Positions 1 through 7,560 of a DNA stretch of 64,000 nt are shown here, piece after piece. The number at the start of each line of letters is the position of its first letter. The stretch's first letter is position 1. The stretch spans positions 248,001-312,000 of the forward strand of contig CANLTN010000003.1 in assembly GCA_947494035.1 (NCBI GenBank), written 5' to 3'. The notes under the pieces are model-generated. The model was not told the DNA's origin, searched no databases, and saw only the letters and a list, made by a program, of their open reading frames with translations. The stretch comes from Pseudovibrio sp947494035 (GTDB lineage Bacteria; Pseudomonadota; Alphaproteobacteria; Rhizobiales; Stappiaceae). The translations under genes and the position numbers were made by a program.

Positions 1-1017
1 ATCAGTACCTTCGCGAACAATCTTCGCCTTGCCGATTGGCAGAACCAGATCTTCCACATCCGGCACATCAAAGTGGTGACCGTAAAGGATCTCGTTCTCA
101 AGGAACACAACCGGGTTAGGATCGCGGATCGCCGCTTTCAAAAGACCCTTCGCATCAGCTGCGGTGTAAGGCTGAACAACCTTCAGGCCCGGAATGGACG
201 CATACCATGCCGCAAAGTCCTGAGAGTGCTGCGCACCCACACGAGCTGCCGCACCGTTTGCACCGCGGAACACCATAGGTGCACCCATCTGACCACCAGA
301 CATGTAAAGCGTCTTGGCAGCAGAGTTGATGATGTGGTCAATCGCCTGCATTGCGAAGTTGAAGGTCATAAACTCAACGATTGGGTTCAGACCAGCCATC
401 GCAGCACCAACAGCAAGACCGGTAAAGCCATGCTCGGTGATTGGAGTGTCGATCACGCGCTTTTCGCCGAACTCATCCAGAAGGCCCTGGGAGATCTTGT
501 AGGCACCCTGATACTGAGCAACTTCTTCGCCCATCAGGAACACGTTTTCGTTGCGGCGCATTTCCTCAGCCATCGCGTCGCGCAGGGCTTCACGAACGGT
601 CATGCTCACCATCTTGGTGCCAGCCGGAATTTCCGGATCAGCAGGCGCAACGCTTGCAACCGGAGCAGCTGGTGCTGCCGGAGCCGCAGGTGCTTCAGCA
701 GTCGCAGGAGCAGCCGGTGCCTCTGCCGCAGCAGGTGCAGCAGCGCCCAGATTATCCGCAGCAGAAGCGTCGTCGCCCTCTTCCAGCAGAACTGCAATCG
801 GAGCGTTGACCTTAACTTCCTCGGTACCTTCCGCAACGAGGATTTTGCCAAGCACGCCCTCGTCAACAGCTTCCACTTCCATGGTCGCTTTATCGGTTTC
901 GATTTCCGCGATCACGTCACCTGCAGAAACGGTATCGCCTTCTTTCTTAAGCCACTTGGCAAGCTTGCCTTCTTCCATGGTCGGAGAAAGCGCAGGCATC
1001 AAAATTTCAATAGCCAT
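1..1017 (-). CDS. pdhB: Pyruvate dehydrogenase E1 component subunit beta, with N-terminal lipoyl domain (partial, 3' end outside window)
   Basis: Beta subunit of the thiamine-dependent E1 of the pyruvate dehydrogenase complex, which decarboxylates pyruvate and passes the acetyl group to lipoate. The 339 visible codons start at ATG 1015-1017. They open with a biotinyl/lipoyl domain (about residues 1-78) that carries the lipoylation motif ETDKAT with Lys43. An Ala/Pro-rich flexible linker (about 90-125) follows, then the transketolase pyrimidine-binding domain beginning MVSMTVREALRDAMAEEM, with MGEEVA and the GFTGLAVGAAMAG stretch. A lipoyl domain fused to E1 beta is characteristic of alphaproteobacterial PdhB. 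The gene lies 17 nt downstream of pdhA and is surely co-transcribed with it. The reading frame runs off the left edge, so the C-terminal transketolase domain is not seen. The pdhC gene for E2 would be expected next. Confidence 0.97.
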   Translation of the reverse strand, partial: MAIEILMPALSPTMEEGKLAKWLKKEGDTVSAGDVIAEIETDKATMEVEAVDEGVLGKILVAEGTEEVKVNAPIAVLLEEGDDASAADNLGAAAPAAAEAPAAPATAEAPAAPAAPAAPVASVAPADPEIPAGTKMVSMTVREALRDAMAEEMRRNENVFLMGEEVAQYQGAYKISQGLLDEFGEKRVIDTPITEHGFTGLAVGAAMAGLNPIVEFMTFNFAMQAIDHIINSAAKTLYMSGGQMGAPMVFRGANGAAARVGAQHSQDFAAWYASIPGLKVVQPYTAADAKGLLKAAIRDPNPVVFLENEILYGHHFDVPDVEDLVLPIGKAKIVREGTD

Positions 1018-1034
1018 AATTAATTATCCCGACC

Positions 1035-2084
1035 TTAGAGCACGATATCTGTGTAAAGCTCAGATGCATCCGGCTCAGGATCGTTCTGCGCAAACTCAGC
1101 AGAAGCAGCAACAACAGCGCGAACTTCTTTATCAAGTGCCTTGAGATCGTCCTCAGTAGCCCATTCTTTTTCAAGAAGGCGAGCGCGAACCTGTTCAATC
1201 GGGTCATGCTCGGAACGCATCTTCTGGACTTCGTCTTTACTGCGGTATTTGGCAGGGTCAGACATGGAGTGACCACGGTAACGGTAGGTGATCATCTCAA
1301 GGATGTAAGGACCGTTGCCTTCGCGGCACCATTCCATGGCATAGTCAGTTGCAGCTTTTACAGCGCGCACGTCCATACCATCAACCTGCATACCCGGAAT
1401 ACCGAAGGATGCGCCACGCTGGGAAAGATCAGTCGTGGAAGACGCCCGCTCGATAGAGGTACCCATACCGTACTTGTTGTTTTCGATCACGTAGATCACA
1501 GGCAGGTCCCAAAGCTTCGCCATGTTGAAGCTTTCATAAACCTGACCCTGGTTGGCAGCACCATCGCCGAAGAACGCCATGGAAACTTTGCCGTTCTCTT
1601 TATAGCGGTTCGCAAATGCCAGACCGGTGCCGAGCGCAACCTGCGCGCCAACAATGCCGTGTCCGCCATAGAACTCTTTTTCTTTAGAGAACATATGCAT
1701 GGAACCGCCCTTGCCTTTGGACAGACCACCCTGACGACCGGTCAATTCAGCCATCACACCGTTCGGGTCCATACCACAAGCAAGCATATGAGCATGGTCA
1801 CGGTAAGAAGTGATCATCTGATCACCCTGTTCCTTGGCCATTTCCATACCAACAACAACAGCTTCCTGACCGATATAAAGGTGACAGAAGCCACCGATCA
1901 GACCCATGCCGTAAAGCTGCCCCGCCTTTTCTTCGAAACGTCGAATAAAAAGCATTTCGCGGTATGCAGCGAGTTCTTCTTCTTTGGAAAATTCTGCTAT
2001 CGCGGATGCGTTTTTCATTGCACCGCGGGCTTTGGAAGCGCCTTTAGCGCGTCCGCCTGTAGACTTGGATTGAGTTCCAGCCAT
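1035..2084 (-). CDS. pdhA: Pyruvate dehydrogenase E1 component subunit alpha
   Basis: Thiamine-diphosphate-binding alpha subunit of pyruvate dehydrogenase E1, forming an alpha2beta2 heterotetramer with PdhB. The 349 residues match the usual family length. Visible motifs are the TPP/Mg motif GDGAANQGQVYES...ENN in the middle and the phosphorylation-loop-like segment YRYRGHSMSDPAKYR near residue 285. A Lys/Gly/Ala-rich N-terminal tail of about 25 residues precedes the conserved core, as in other alphaproteobacteria. The ATG is preceded by a GACGAGG-type ribosome site. It is first in the operon with pdhB. The upstream 184 bp to ftsB is AT-rich and carries a tandem palindromic repeat, described separately, that probably controls the operon. 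Confidence 0.98.
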   Translation of the reverse strand: MAGTQSKSTGGRAKGASKARGAMKNASAIAEFSKEEELAAYREMLFIRRFEEKAGQLYGMGLIGGFCHLYIGQEAVVVGMEMAKEQGDQMITSYRDHAHMLACGMDPNGVMAELTGRQGGLSKGKGGSMHMFSKEKEFYGGHGIVGAQVALGTGLAFANRYKENGKVSMAFFGDGAANQGQVYESFNMAKLWDLPVIYVIENNKYGMGTSIERASSTTDLSQRGASFGIPGMQVDGMDVRAVKAATDYAMEWCREGNGPYILEMITYRYRGHSMSDPAKYRSKDEVQKMRSEHDPIEQVRARLLEKEWATEDDLKALDKEVRAVVAASAEFAQNDPEPDASELYTDIVL

Positions 2085-2203
2085 GAGCCTCGTCTCTTTT
2101 GACGTGAATTGGTGAGTGCACCCTATCCCGCGCGGGACGGATTGCCAATATTCGGATTAACACTTGGGGATTTAGATAAGGCGTTGATTTTATTGTATTT
2201 TCA

Positions 2204-2255
2204 AACTTAACCAGATTTAAGTTAACTTTTATAACTTAACCTGTTTCAAGTTAAC
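2204..2255. promoter_or_regulatory. Tandem palindromic operator upstream of pdhA
   Basis: Two 23-bp units (2204-2226 and 2233-2255) match at 20 of 23 positions, with a 29-bp start-to-start period. Each is an inverted repeat with arms AACTTAA and TTAAGTT (one mismatch in the second unit) ending in AAC. The pair sits 120-170 bp before the pdhA start, in the only sizeable intergenic space of the pdhAB operon. Paired near-identical palindromes in this position are best read as binding sites for a dimeric repressor or activator of pyruvate dehydrogenase. The regulator is not identifiable from the window. Confidence 0.6.
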
Positions 2256-2268
2256 ATGCACTGATGTC

Positions 2269-2586
2269 TCAGCGACGCATGATTGCAACTTCATTCACAT
2301 GCGCCAGATTTAGCGAGGCGCGAGCGCGCTCATCCACCATATCCGGATCAAGGCTTTCCGGATCAAGCAACATGACACGGCGTTGTAATTGCAGGCGTTC
2401 TTCCCGCAATTCATGAAGCTCCAGTTCAAGCGCGAGAATTTCGTGCTCAATCTGCGGGCGCCCCACAAGGCCCAGCTTACCGTTAAGCGCGTGAAATGCA
2501 AAGTAGCACAGCGCCCCAATGGCAATTCCTGGAACCACAAGATTTTTCAGATAAGAGTGTTTTCGCTGACGTGTAGTTGCTAGCAC
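2269..2586 (-). CDS. ftsB: FtsB/DivIC-family septum formation initiator
   Basis: Small single-pass inner-membrane protein (105 aa) of the FtsB/DivIC family, which bridges FtsQ and FtsL in the divisome. The sequence shows a basic N-terminus (TRQRKHSYLKN), one membrane segment at about residues 16-33, then a heptad-rich coiled coil (LALELELHELREERLQLQRRV, about 50-70), followed by the DPESLDPDMVDERAR segment typical of this family. The start is GTG at 2584-2586 with an AGG seven bases before it. In many alphaproteobacteria this gene lies directly upstream of pdhA, often after eno. Here eno is absent and a 679-bp gap precedes it. Confidence 0.9.
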   Translation of the reverse strand: MLATTRQRKHSYLKNLVVPGIAIGALCYFAFHALNGKLGLVGRPQIEHEILALELELHELREERLQLQRRVMLLDPESLDPDMVDERARASLNLAHVNEVAIMRR

Positions 2587-3265
2587 TGACTGACCTACTC
2601 ATTACAAAAATGGCCACTAGCTAAAACTATTTCACAACGCCCTTAACCAACAGTTTCCACGCCCATAAAAATTTAGCTTTCTCGACTAATTTTTTGAAAA
2701 TCAGATCAATGCGGACGAACTGTTGTGAATTCGCCGTAAACTTACAGAGCGCAACAGCCAAACCTGCGCAAACTCTCCTGTCTCCCAGGAACCTGCCAAA
2801 TCACCAATGGCAGATGACGCCCACTGCCCACAGCACCAACAACAAGACCTCCTGAACTATCAATCATGACACGGCCCTCCTCTCCTGTTAGCATCACCTT
2901 CATCCACGCAATACCTTTCTCACCCGTCAGTCGTAAGACCCCGCTTATTCTGAACAAGCTGCTCCTGTGAAAGCTAAAAGTGAGAGCCTGATACAATACT
3001 CTCCTAGTTTAAAGTTTAAATCTCAATTCAAATAGTCAACTCTTCACGCTATCTAAGCCCCATAGATAGCCATCAACCAAACAACATCCAGAACTTGACT
3101 GGTAGACCGAGTCATGTTTATTACAACAAAACTTAGTATGCGGCACCATCAGAACAGATATACTACAACCAGAGTTCAGATGCCGAAATAAACAGAGCTA
3201 CTTCTTTTTATGGCTTGGTTTATTTAGTATGATTATACTCAAATCAGGTCCTAATAAAAACTCCA
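2587..3265. other. 679-bp region with no confident gene
   Basis: Between ftsB and the acyltransferase I see no convincing gene. A leftward frame of 84 codons at 2742-2996 has a TTG start with AGGAG four bases before it, but the product resembles nothing I know. The stretch 3000-3265 is clearly AT-rich and probably contains the promoter of the acyltransferase and of ftsB, although no unambiguous -35/-10 pair stands out. Confidence 0.5.
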
Positions 3266-5230
3266 ATGAAATATTATTACCCACACGTTGATGGTCTCAG
3301 GGCCATCTCAATTGTGATTGTTTTGATTTTCCACGCGTTCCCCACCCTCTTGCCCGGAGGGTCTTTAGGGGTAGATATCTTTTTCGTCATCTCTGGGTTT
3401 GTCGTCACCAGAAGTGTTTTATTAAATGAAACTTTAAAAAACATATCCTTTTTTGATAGTATCACATACTTTTACTCTCGCAGAGTGAAGCGAATAATAC
3501 CAGCCCTACTATTCATGCTTTTAGTAATATCATTATTATTTGTATTTGCTTTGGATTGGCGAAGTAGGGATATCTTTAAAACGGCGGCATTTGCCTCTCT
3601 TGGCACATCCAATATATTTTTATACTTTTCTAGTCAGGACTATTTTGCCACCAGCACGCAGCTGAATCCATTTACGCATACCTGGTCTTTAGGGATTGAA
3701 GAGCAATTCTATCTTGTTTTTCCACTTATTATCTTCATTTTCAGAAGCAATCTGGCAAAGGTGATCGCCGTTGCGTCTGTCCTATCCCTGGTTGCCTATG
3801 TATTGTTATTTAGTAATTTTCATGCAGCCGCTTTTTACCTGCTACCAACTCGATTTTGGGAACTCGGACTTGGTGCACTTTTAGCAATTCATAGAGAAAG
3901 ACTCTTACAGTTTAAGAGCCTACGGCATTCATGGATTGCATTGGCTTCTCTTGTCGCCCTTGGAACCACGATAAACTTCAGCGCCAGCTCATCACCATTA
4001 CCAACCATAATTGCGGTTTTATCTGCCTCTGGACTGATTATGTTTGCAGACCATGGGTTTTTGGGCCGCTTGCTAGGCAGCAAAACAGCAATCCAAGTTG
4101 GGCTGCGGTCCTATTCGCTTTACCTTTGGCATTGGCCTATTTTAGTATTTGGAAGATGGACTGTTGGCAGCAGCATACAAGCGACCTTGCTTTGCTTGTT
4201 TGTCGCCATACTCCTCTCTGAGTTAGCCTATCAGGCGTTAGAAACGCCCCTGCGGAAGTACAGATGGTTTAGTTCCCCTAAAAAGACAGCGTTGGTTGGC
4301 GTTGCATTAATGGTCACCACTTTTCATGTTGTGGGCACACAAGCATATGTGGCGGCCAAACGTAACACCATCAATCTGGTTCACTTTTTGGGAGCACCAG
4401 AGCAGGAACAAGATGATCCAGTTCTATGCCATGGACAAGAAGCAACAAGTAAATATTCTGATCCTATAGCAGCTTGTTTATCCTCTGATAGATCTGCTGA
4501 AAAGCCAAATATCCTGTTCACGCTTGGCGATAGCCATGCAGCACAAATGACATATATGCTTTCAGAAGCTTCACACGCAACACCTTATCAAGTTCGGTTC
4601 ATTAATACGGCCAACCAGCTAGATCCGCCATATTGCTTTTTTTCTGATAACGCCTGCAAAGACTCTTTGGTCTACCAGGCGACCTTAGAAAAAGTGAAAG
4701 AGAATGATTTAGTCTTTTTTACATTCTTGAGCACGCATCTAAATGAAAAACTAGAGTCCAACATTCCCTTGAATGATGAAGTGAAGCCAAATCAGAAGGA
4801 GAAGAACCTGATTTCAGCACTAAACATTTTTGCGCAAGACTTGAAAGAGAGGAAAGCGAATCTAGTTCTAGCCTTGGACGTTCCTCTACTTAACTCAGAG
4901 AAGGTATCCATTGAATCTTGCGCTATTCAGCAAAGAATATTCGGTACTAACAATTGTCAAGTGGACATTGATCAAGCTGTTCACACACGTACTCGTCAAG
5001 AGCGTGCCTTCATGGAAGTAATGGAACAGAATGAAAATGTTGAAGTTTGGGACGCGGCAAAGGCCGTTTTTGAGGACAACAATATAGTATCAGCTCTTGA
5101 TGCTGAGGGAAGATATCGGTTCATAGACTCCAATCATATTACTCAACACCAATCGCTCAAGCTGACCGATGATTTCAAAAAACAGATTCTAAATTCACAA
5201 GGCCAACACAGAAGATTGTTGCCGGAGTAA
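3266..5230 (+). CDS. Acyltransferase 3 family protein with C-terminal SGNH domain (OafA/YrhL type)
   Basis: Integral-membrane O-acyltransferase (654 aa) that typically moves acetyl groups from the cytoplasm onto surface polysaccharide. The N-terminal half is the acyltransferase-3 domain with about ten membrane spans. It begins with HVDGLRAISIVIVLIFHAFP (catalytic-type His23 near the start) and GVDIFFVISGFVVT, and also contains FTHTWSLGIEEQFYLVFP. The C-terminal half is a periplasmic SGNH hydrolase-like domain with block I GDSHA at residues 421-425 and the catalytic-type DxxH pair Asp621/His624. Fused acyltransferase-SGNH proteins such as OafB have this exact layout. The gene is much more AT-rich (roughly 40% GC in lines I sampled) than its neighbours, suggesting horizontal acquisition. 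The acceptor glycan cannot be read from the sequence, and no polysaccharide cluster is adjacent. Confidence 0.93.
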   Translation: MKYYYPHVDGLRAISIVIVLIFHAFPTLLPGGSLGVDIFFVISGFVVTRSVLLNETLKNISFFDSITYFYSRRVKRIIPALLFMLLVISLLFVFALDWRSRDIFKTAAFASLGTSNIFLYFSSQDYFATSTQLNPFTHTWSLGIEEQFYLVFPLIIFIFRSNLAKVIAVASVLSLVAYVLLFSNFHAAAFYLLPTRFWELGLGALLAIHRERLLQFKSLRHSWIALASLVALGTTINFSASSSPLPTIIAVLSASGLIMFADHGFLGRLLGSKTAIQVGLRSYSLYLWHWPILVFGRWTVGSSIQATLLCLFVAILLSELAYQALETPLRKYRWFSSPKKTALVGVALMVTTFHVVGTQAYVAAKRNTINLVHFLGAPEQEQDDPVLCHGQEATSKYSDPIAACLSSDRSAEKPNILFTLGDSHAAQMTYMLSEASHATPYQVRFINTANQLDPPYCFFSDNACKDSLVYQATLEKVKENDLVFFTFLSTHLNEKLESNIPLNDEVKPNQKEKNLISALNIFAQDLKERKANLVLALDVPLLNSEKVSIESCAIQQRIFGTNNCQVDIDQAVHTRTRQERAFMEVMEQNENVEVWDAAKAVFEDNNIVSALDAEGRYRFIDSNHITQHQSLKLTDDFKKQILNSQGQHRRLLPE

Positions 5231-5498
5231 CCAGAAAAAACCAGGATCGTAAAGGGTTATCAGCAGAAGGTTGACCGTTTCTCAAACTACGAAAGACGCT
5301 TGGGTCCAGTTTGGTCACGCGAGGGCCCTGACTCTTAGCCAGAAACTGATAGCGTCTTCCAATGCTTCACTCATCGCTATCATTTCTCTCACTGTAGCAT
5401 GAGCAGGAACTCACCAGCTCAATACAAACAACTGGTGAGAAAAGCTTTTCCAGAAACAGTTTTGACACAACCGCAGCCAGCCCTTGCTGATCCCACAC

Positions 5499-6416
5499 CT
5501 AATTGGCGCCGAATGGAAGCCGAGCACCCCTCAGGAACCTAAGAGCACCACCATCCCCTACCCGCATGAACATAATCAGATTCCCAATCAGGATGAGCCC
5601 AACGCCAATGACCGCTGGCATCGTCCACTCGAAGCCCTCGGCGACTGTTGAAAGAAGCAAGGCGACGACAGGGAAGACCACTGTTGCATATCCAGCTTGT
5701 GCTGACCCGATGCGGGCTACCAGCATGAGATAGGCGGTAAAACCAATAACGCTTGCAAAAACAGCCAAATAAATGAGCGCGGCCACATAGGAAAATGAGG
5801 TTGGCACCACCAGCTGATCACCCGTAACGCTCATGAAGGCAAGCAGGAACAACGCACCAATGCCCATACCCCATGCATTGGCTGTCACCGTGCTGATCCC
5901 TAGGCTCGTATTCTTGCGTGAAACCATATTGCCCAAGGAGAAGAAGAAGGTGCCAAGCATGGCCCAGCCCACACCCCAAAGTGTATTTGCATCAAACGAA
6001 AGTGCAAGACTTTGCCAGAAGATGAAAACGAGACCACTCACTCCAAAGAAAGCCGCAAAAACAACACGCCTTGTGATCTGCTCTCCATAAAAGAACCGAG
6101 CATTCACAGCATTAAATATGGAGGCAAGGGAGAAGATCACCGAAACCAGCCCAGAAGGAATGAGCGCAGTGGCATTATAAAGTGCCACAAAGTTCAAACT
6201 GAAAAGGCACAGAGCTTGCAAGATCACATAGCGCCATTGGCTCGGCAGAGATAAACGCCGGAGCACAAGCAAACCAGCAAGCATCACGACTGCCGCCATG
6301 GCGAACCGATAGAAAATAGAGGTCAGGATCGGCACATCACCTACTTGCCAGGCAATTGCTAACCAGCTGGTACCCCAAAGAAAAACAGTGGCAATAAACA
6401 GGACAGCGGTATTCAT
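5499..6416 (-). CDS. EamA-family (DMT) transporter
   Basis: Ten-span inner-membrane protein of the drug/metabolite transporter superfamily, made of two EamA repeats (roughly residues 5-135 and 145-285). Members export amino acids, metabolites or toxic compounds. Diagnostic features are the opening FLWGTSWLAIAWQVG, the conserved YRFAMAA segment and the second repeat beginning LGTFFFSLGNMVSRKN. I place the start at the internal ATG 6414-6416 because a strong AAGGAG lies eight bases upstream. This gives 305 aa and drops ten N-terminal residues of the longest frame. It is divergent from an AraC-type regulator with 117 bp between them, so it is the likely regulatory target of that protein. The substrate is unknown. 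Confidence 0.92.
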   Translation of the reverse strand: MNTAVLFIATVFLWGTSWLAIAWQVGDVPILTSIFYRFAMAAVVMLAGLLVLRRLSLPSQWRYVILQALCLFSLNFVALYNATALIPSGLVSVIFSLASIFNAVNARFFYGEQITRRVVFAAFFGVSGLVFIFWQSLALSFDANTLWGVGWAMLGTFFFSLGNMVSRKNTSLGISTVTANAWGMGIGALFLLAFMSVTGDQLVVPTSFSYVAALIYLAVFASVIGFTAYLMLVARIGSAQAGYATVVFPVVALLLSTVAEGFEWTMPAVIGVGLILIGNLIMFMRVGDGGALRFLRGARLPFGAN

Positions 6417-6465
6417 GATTTGTATCTCCTTGTCGATGAGATACACTCAGCCCCCTCGCCGCTTC

Positions 6466-6515
6466 TTGCATAATCTTGCGGTTTAATTTTCCATGATCTT
6501 TGCATAATCGCAAAG
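6466..6515. promoter_or_regulatory. Candidate AraC-type operator between divergent genes
   Basis: The shared 117-bp intergenic region contains the decamer TTGCATAATC twice in direct orientation (6466-6475 and 6500-6509, 34 bp apart). The second copy lies inside a perfect inverted repeat CTTTGC-N6-GCAAAG (6498-6515). Direct repeats about three helical turns apart between an araC-family gene and a divergent transporter are typical of AraC-type binding sites. Confidence 0.45.
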
Positions 6516-6533
6516 CTGATATATTCAGAACAC

Positions 6534-7370
6534 ATGAAACAGACTGTGACAGATTTTCTGGAAGCCTCAGCCGGTGCCCGTGCATCTGCGCGGTTAGATC
6601 TGGGCTCCGGACGAACGGTGATCCTTTGGGAAAACCAAGGTGACCGGATCTTTTACGACCGGCCTGAAGGACACACGTTCAGCTTTTATCTCAAGGGTGG
6701 CACCGGAACCCGCCGCCTTGATATTGGTGGAGCCTCCGGCCATCCCGGAGCCGTTTGTGTCATGCCTGCCGGACAAAGCTCGGACTGGGAAATTGCATCA
6801 CACTTCCAATTTGTCCATTTTCATATCCCTGACGCAACGCTGCGCGCAAGCTACGCGCGCATTCACGACCGAGATGCCAGACGACTGGAAGTCAGAGAAA
6901 GCACATTTAGTGACCAGCCTGAAATTGCACTCCCGATGTTTCAGATGGCTCAGGCAGCCCAACAAGGCGACCACCTTGCCGCAGAAGAAGCGCTCTCGAC
7001 TCTTGTCGCCCATTTGCCAGAAGAAAAGCTCATCCTCAAAAGCGGGCTTTCACCTCAACAACTGCGTCGCACTGATGAATGGATTTCTGCAAACATAAGC
7101 AAGTCAATCCTTCTGGCGGATCTTGCAAAAGAAGCTGGTCTCTCCGAATTTCACTTCCAACGTATGTTCACGCTCTCTCGCGGGATATCCCCGCACAAGT
7201 GGGTGCTGAGAAAACGTATCGAGCAGGCCAAGGAACAGCTGACGAGCTCGCATACCATCGCCCAGATCGCAAGCTCCTGTGGCTTCTCCTGTCAAAGCCA
7301 TTTGACCCGCGCCTTTAAAGCCGAAGTTGGGACCACCCCGGCACGGTACCGCGCTCAGGTCATGAAGTAA
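6534..7370 (+). CDS. AraC-family transcriptional regulator
   Basis: DNA-binding regulator of 278 aa. The C-terminal 100 residues (about 178-277) form the double helix-turn-helix of the AraC/XylS family: SILLADLAKEAGLSEFHFQR (first HTH) and TIAQIASSCGFSCQSHLTRA (second HTH), followed by GTTPARYR. The N-terminal half (about 1-150) is a cupin-like sensing region with no ligand motif that I can name. It is divergently transcribed from the DMT exporter, which it probably controls along with itself. Its promoter region holds two copies of a TTGCATAATC decamer. Confidence 0.93.
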   Translation: MKQTVTDFLEASAGARASARLDLGSGRTVILWENQGDRIFYDRPEGHTFSFYLKGGTGTRRLDIGGASGHPGAVCVMPAGQSSDWEIASHFQFVHFHIPDATLRASYARIHDRDARRLEVRESTFSDQPEIALPMFQMAQAAQQGDHLAAEEALSTLVAHLPEEKLILKSGLSPQQLRRTDEWISANISKSILLADLAKEAGLSEFHFQRMFTLSRGISPHKWVLRKRIEQAKEQLTSSHTIAQIASSCGFSCQSHLTRAFKAEVGTTPARYRAQVMK

Positions 7371-7453
7371 CATCGCTGGAATAACCCGCCGCCCGACAAT
7401 TTTGTCCTCCAGATTTTCGAAAGACCGTTTTCTTCAAGTCTTCGTCACTTTGA

Positions 7454-7512
7454 GCGCAAACAAACGCAAAAAACCTGCGAACAACGCAAACCAACGCACA
7501 TAGCAACGCAAA
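7454..7512 (+). repeat. Helically phased ACGCAAA array, copy 1
   Basis: In the gap between the convergent araC and mfd genes the heptamer ACGCAAA or a one-base variant recurs at 7454 (GCGCAAA), 7464, 7484, 7494 (ACGCACA) and 7506. The spacings of 10, 20, 10 and 12 bp place the copies on one face of the helix. Positions 7494-7512 (ACGCACATAGCAACGCAAA) are identical to the reverse complement of 59381-59399 in the 5' part of comEC. I do not recognise this element. Confidence 0.7.
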
Positions 7513-7537
7513 ACCGGGCCTCTGAGAGAGACCCGGC
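7511..7537 (-). terminator. Rho-independent terminator of mfd
   Basis: On the minus strand, 24 bases after the mfd stop, an imperfect GC-rich hairpin (CCGGG.CTCT paired with AGAG.CCCGG, one mismatch) is followed by TTTT. The T tract merges into the ACGCAAA array. Confidence 0.7.
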
Positions 7538-7560
7538 AATACGTAATCTAAAACAAAGAC

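Noticed and set aside
73..1023. Long plus-strand open frame opposite pdhB
   Set aside because: It is antisense to a clear PdhB sequence, with low-complexity Arg/Ser-rich translation of the Ala-rich linker. It is a shadow of the real gene.
2742..2996. 84-codon minus-strand frame with AGGAG before a TTG start
   Set aside because: The ribosome site is good, but the product has no signal, domain or known likeness, and the frame could be chance. It is mentioned only as part of the gap.
5231..5498. Possible transposase remnant after the acyltransferase gene
   Set aside because: A short minus-strand stretch translates to a plausible-looking peptide ending FWLRVRALA, but I cannot match it to a transposase family and see no inverted terminal repeats or target duplication. 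An 8-bp inverted repeat (5410-5417/5432-5439) lacks a T tract.
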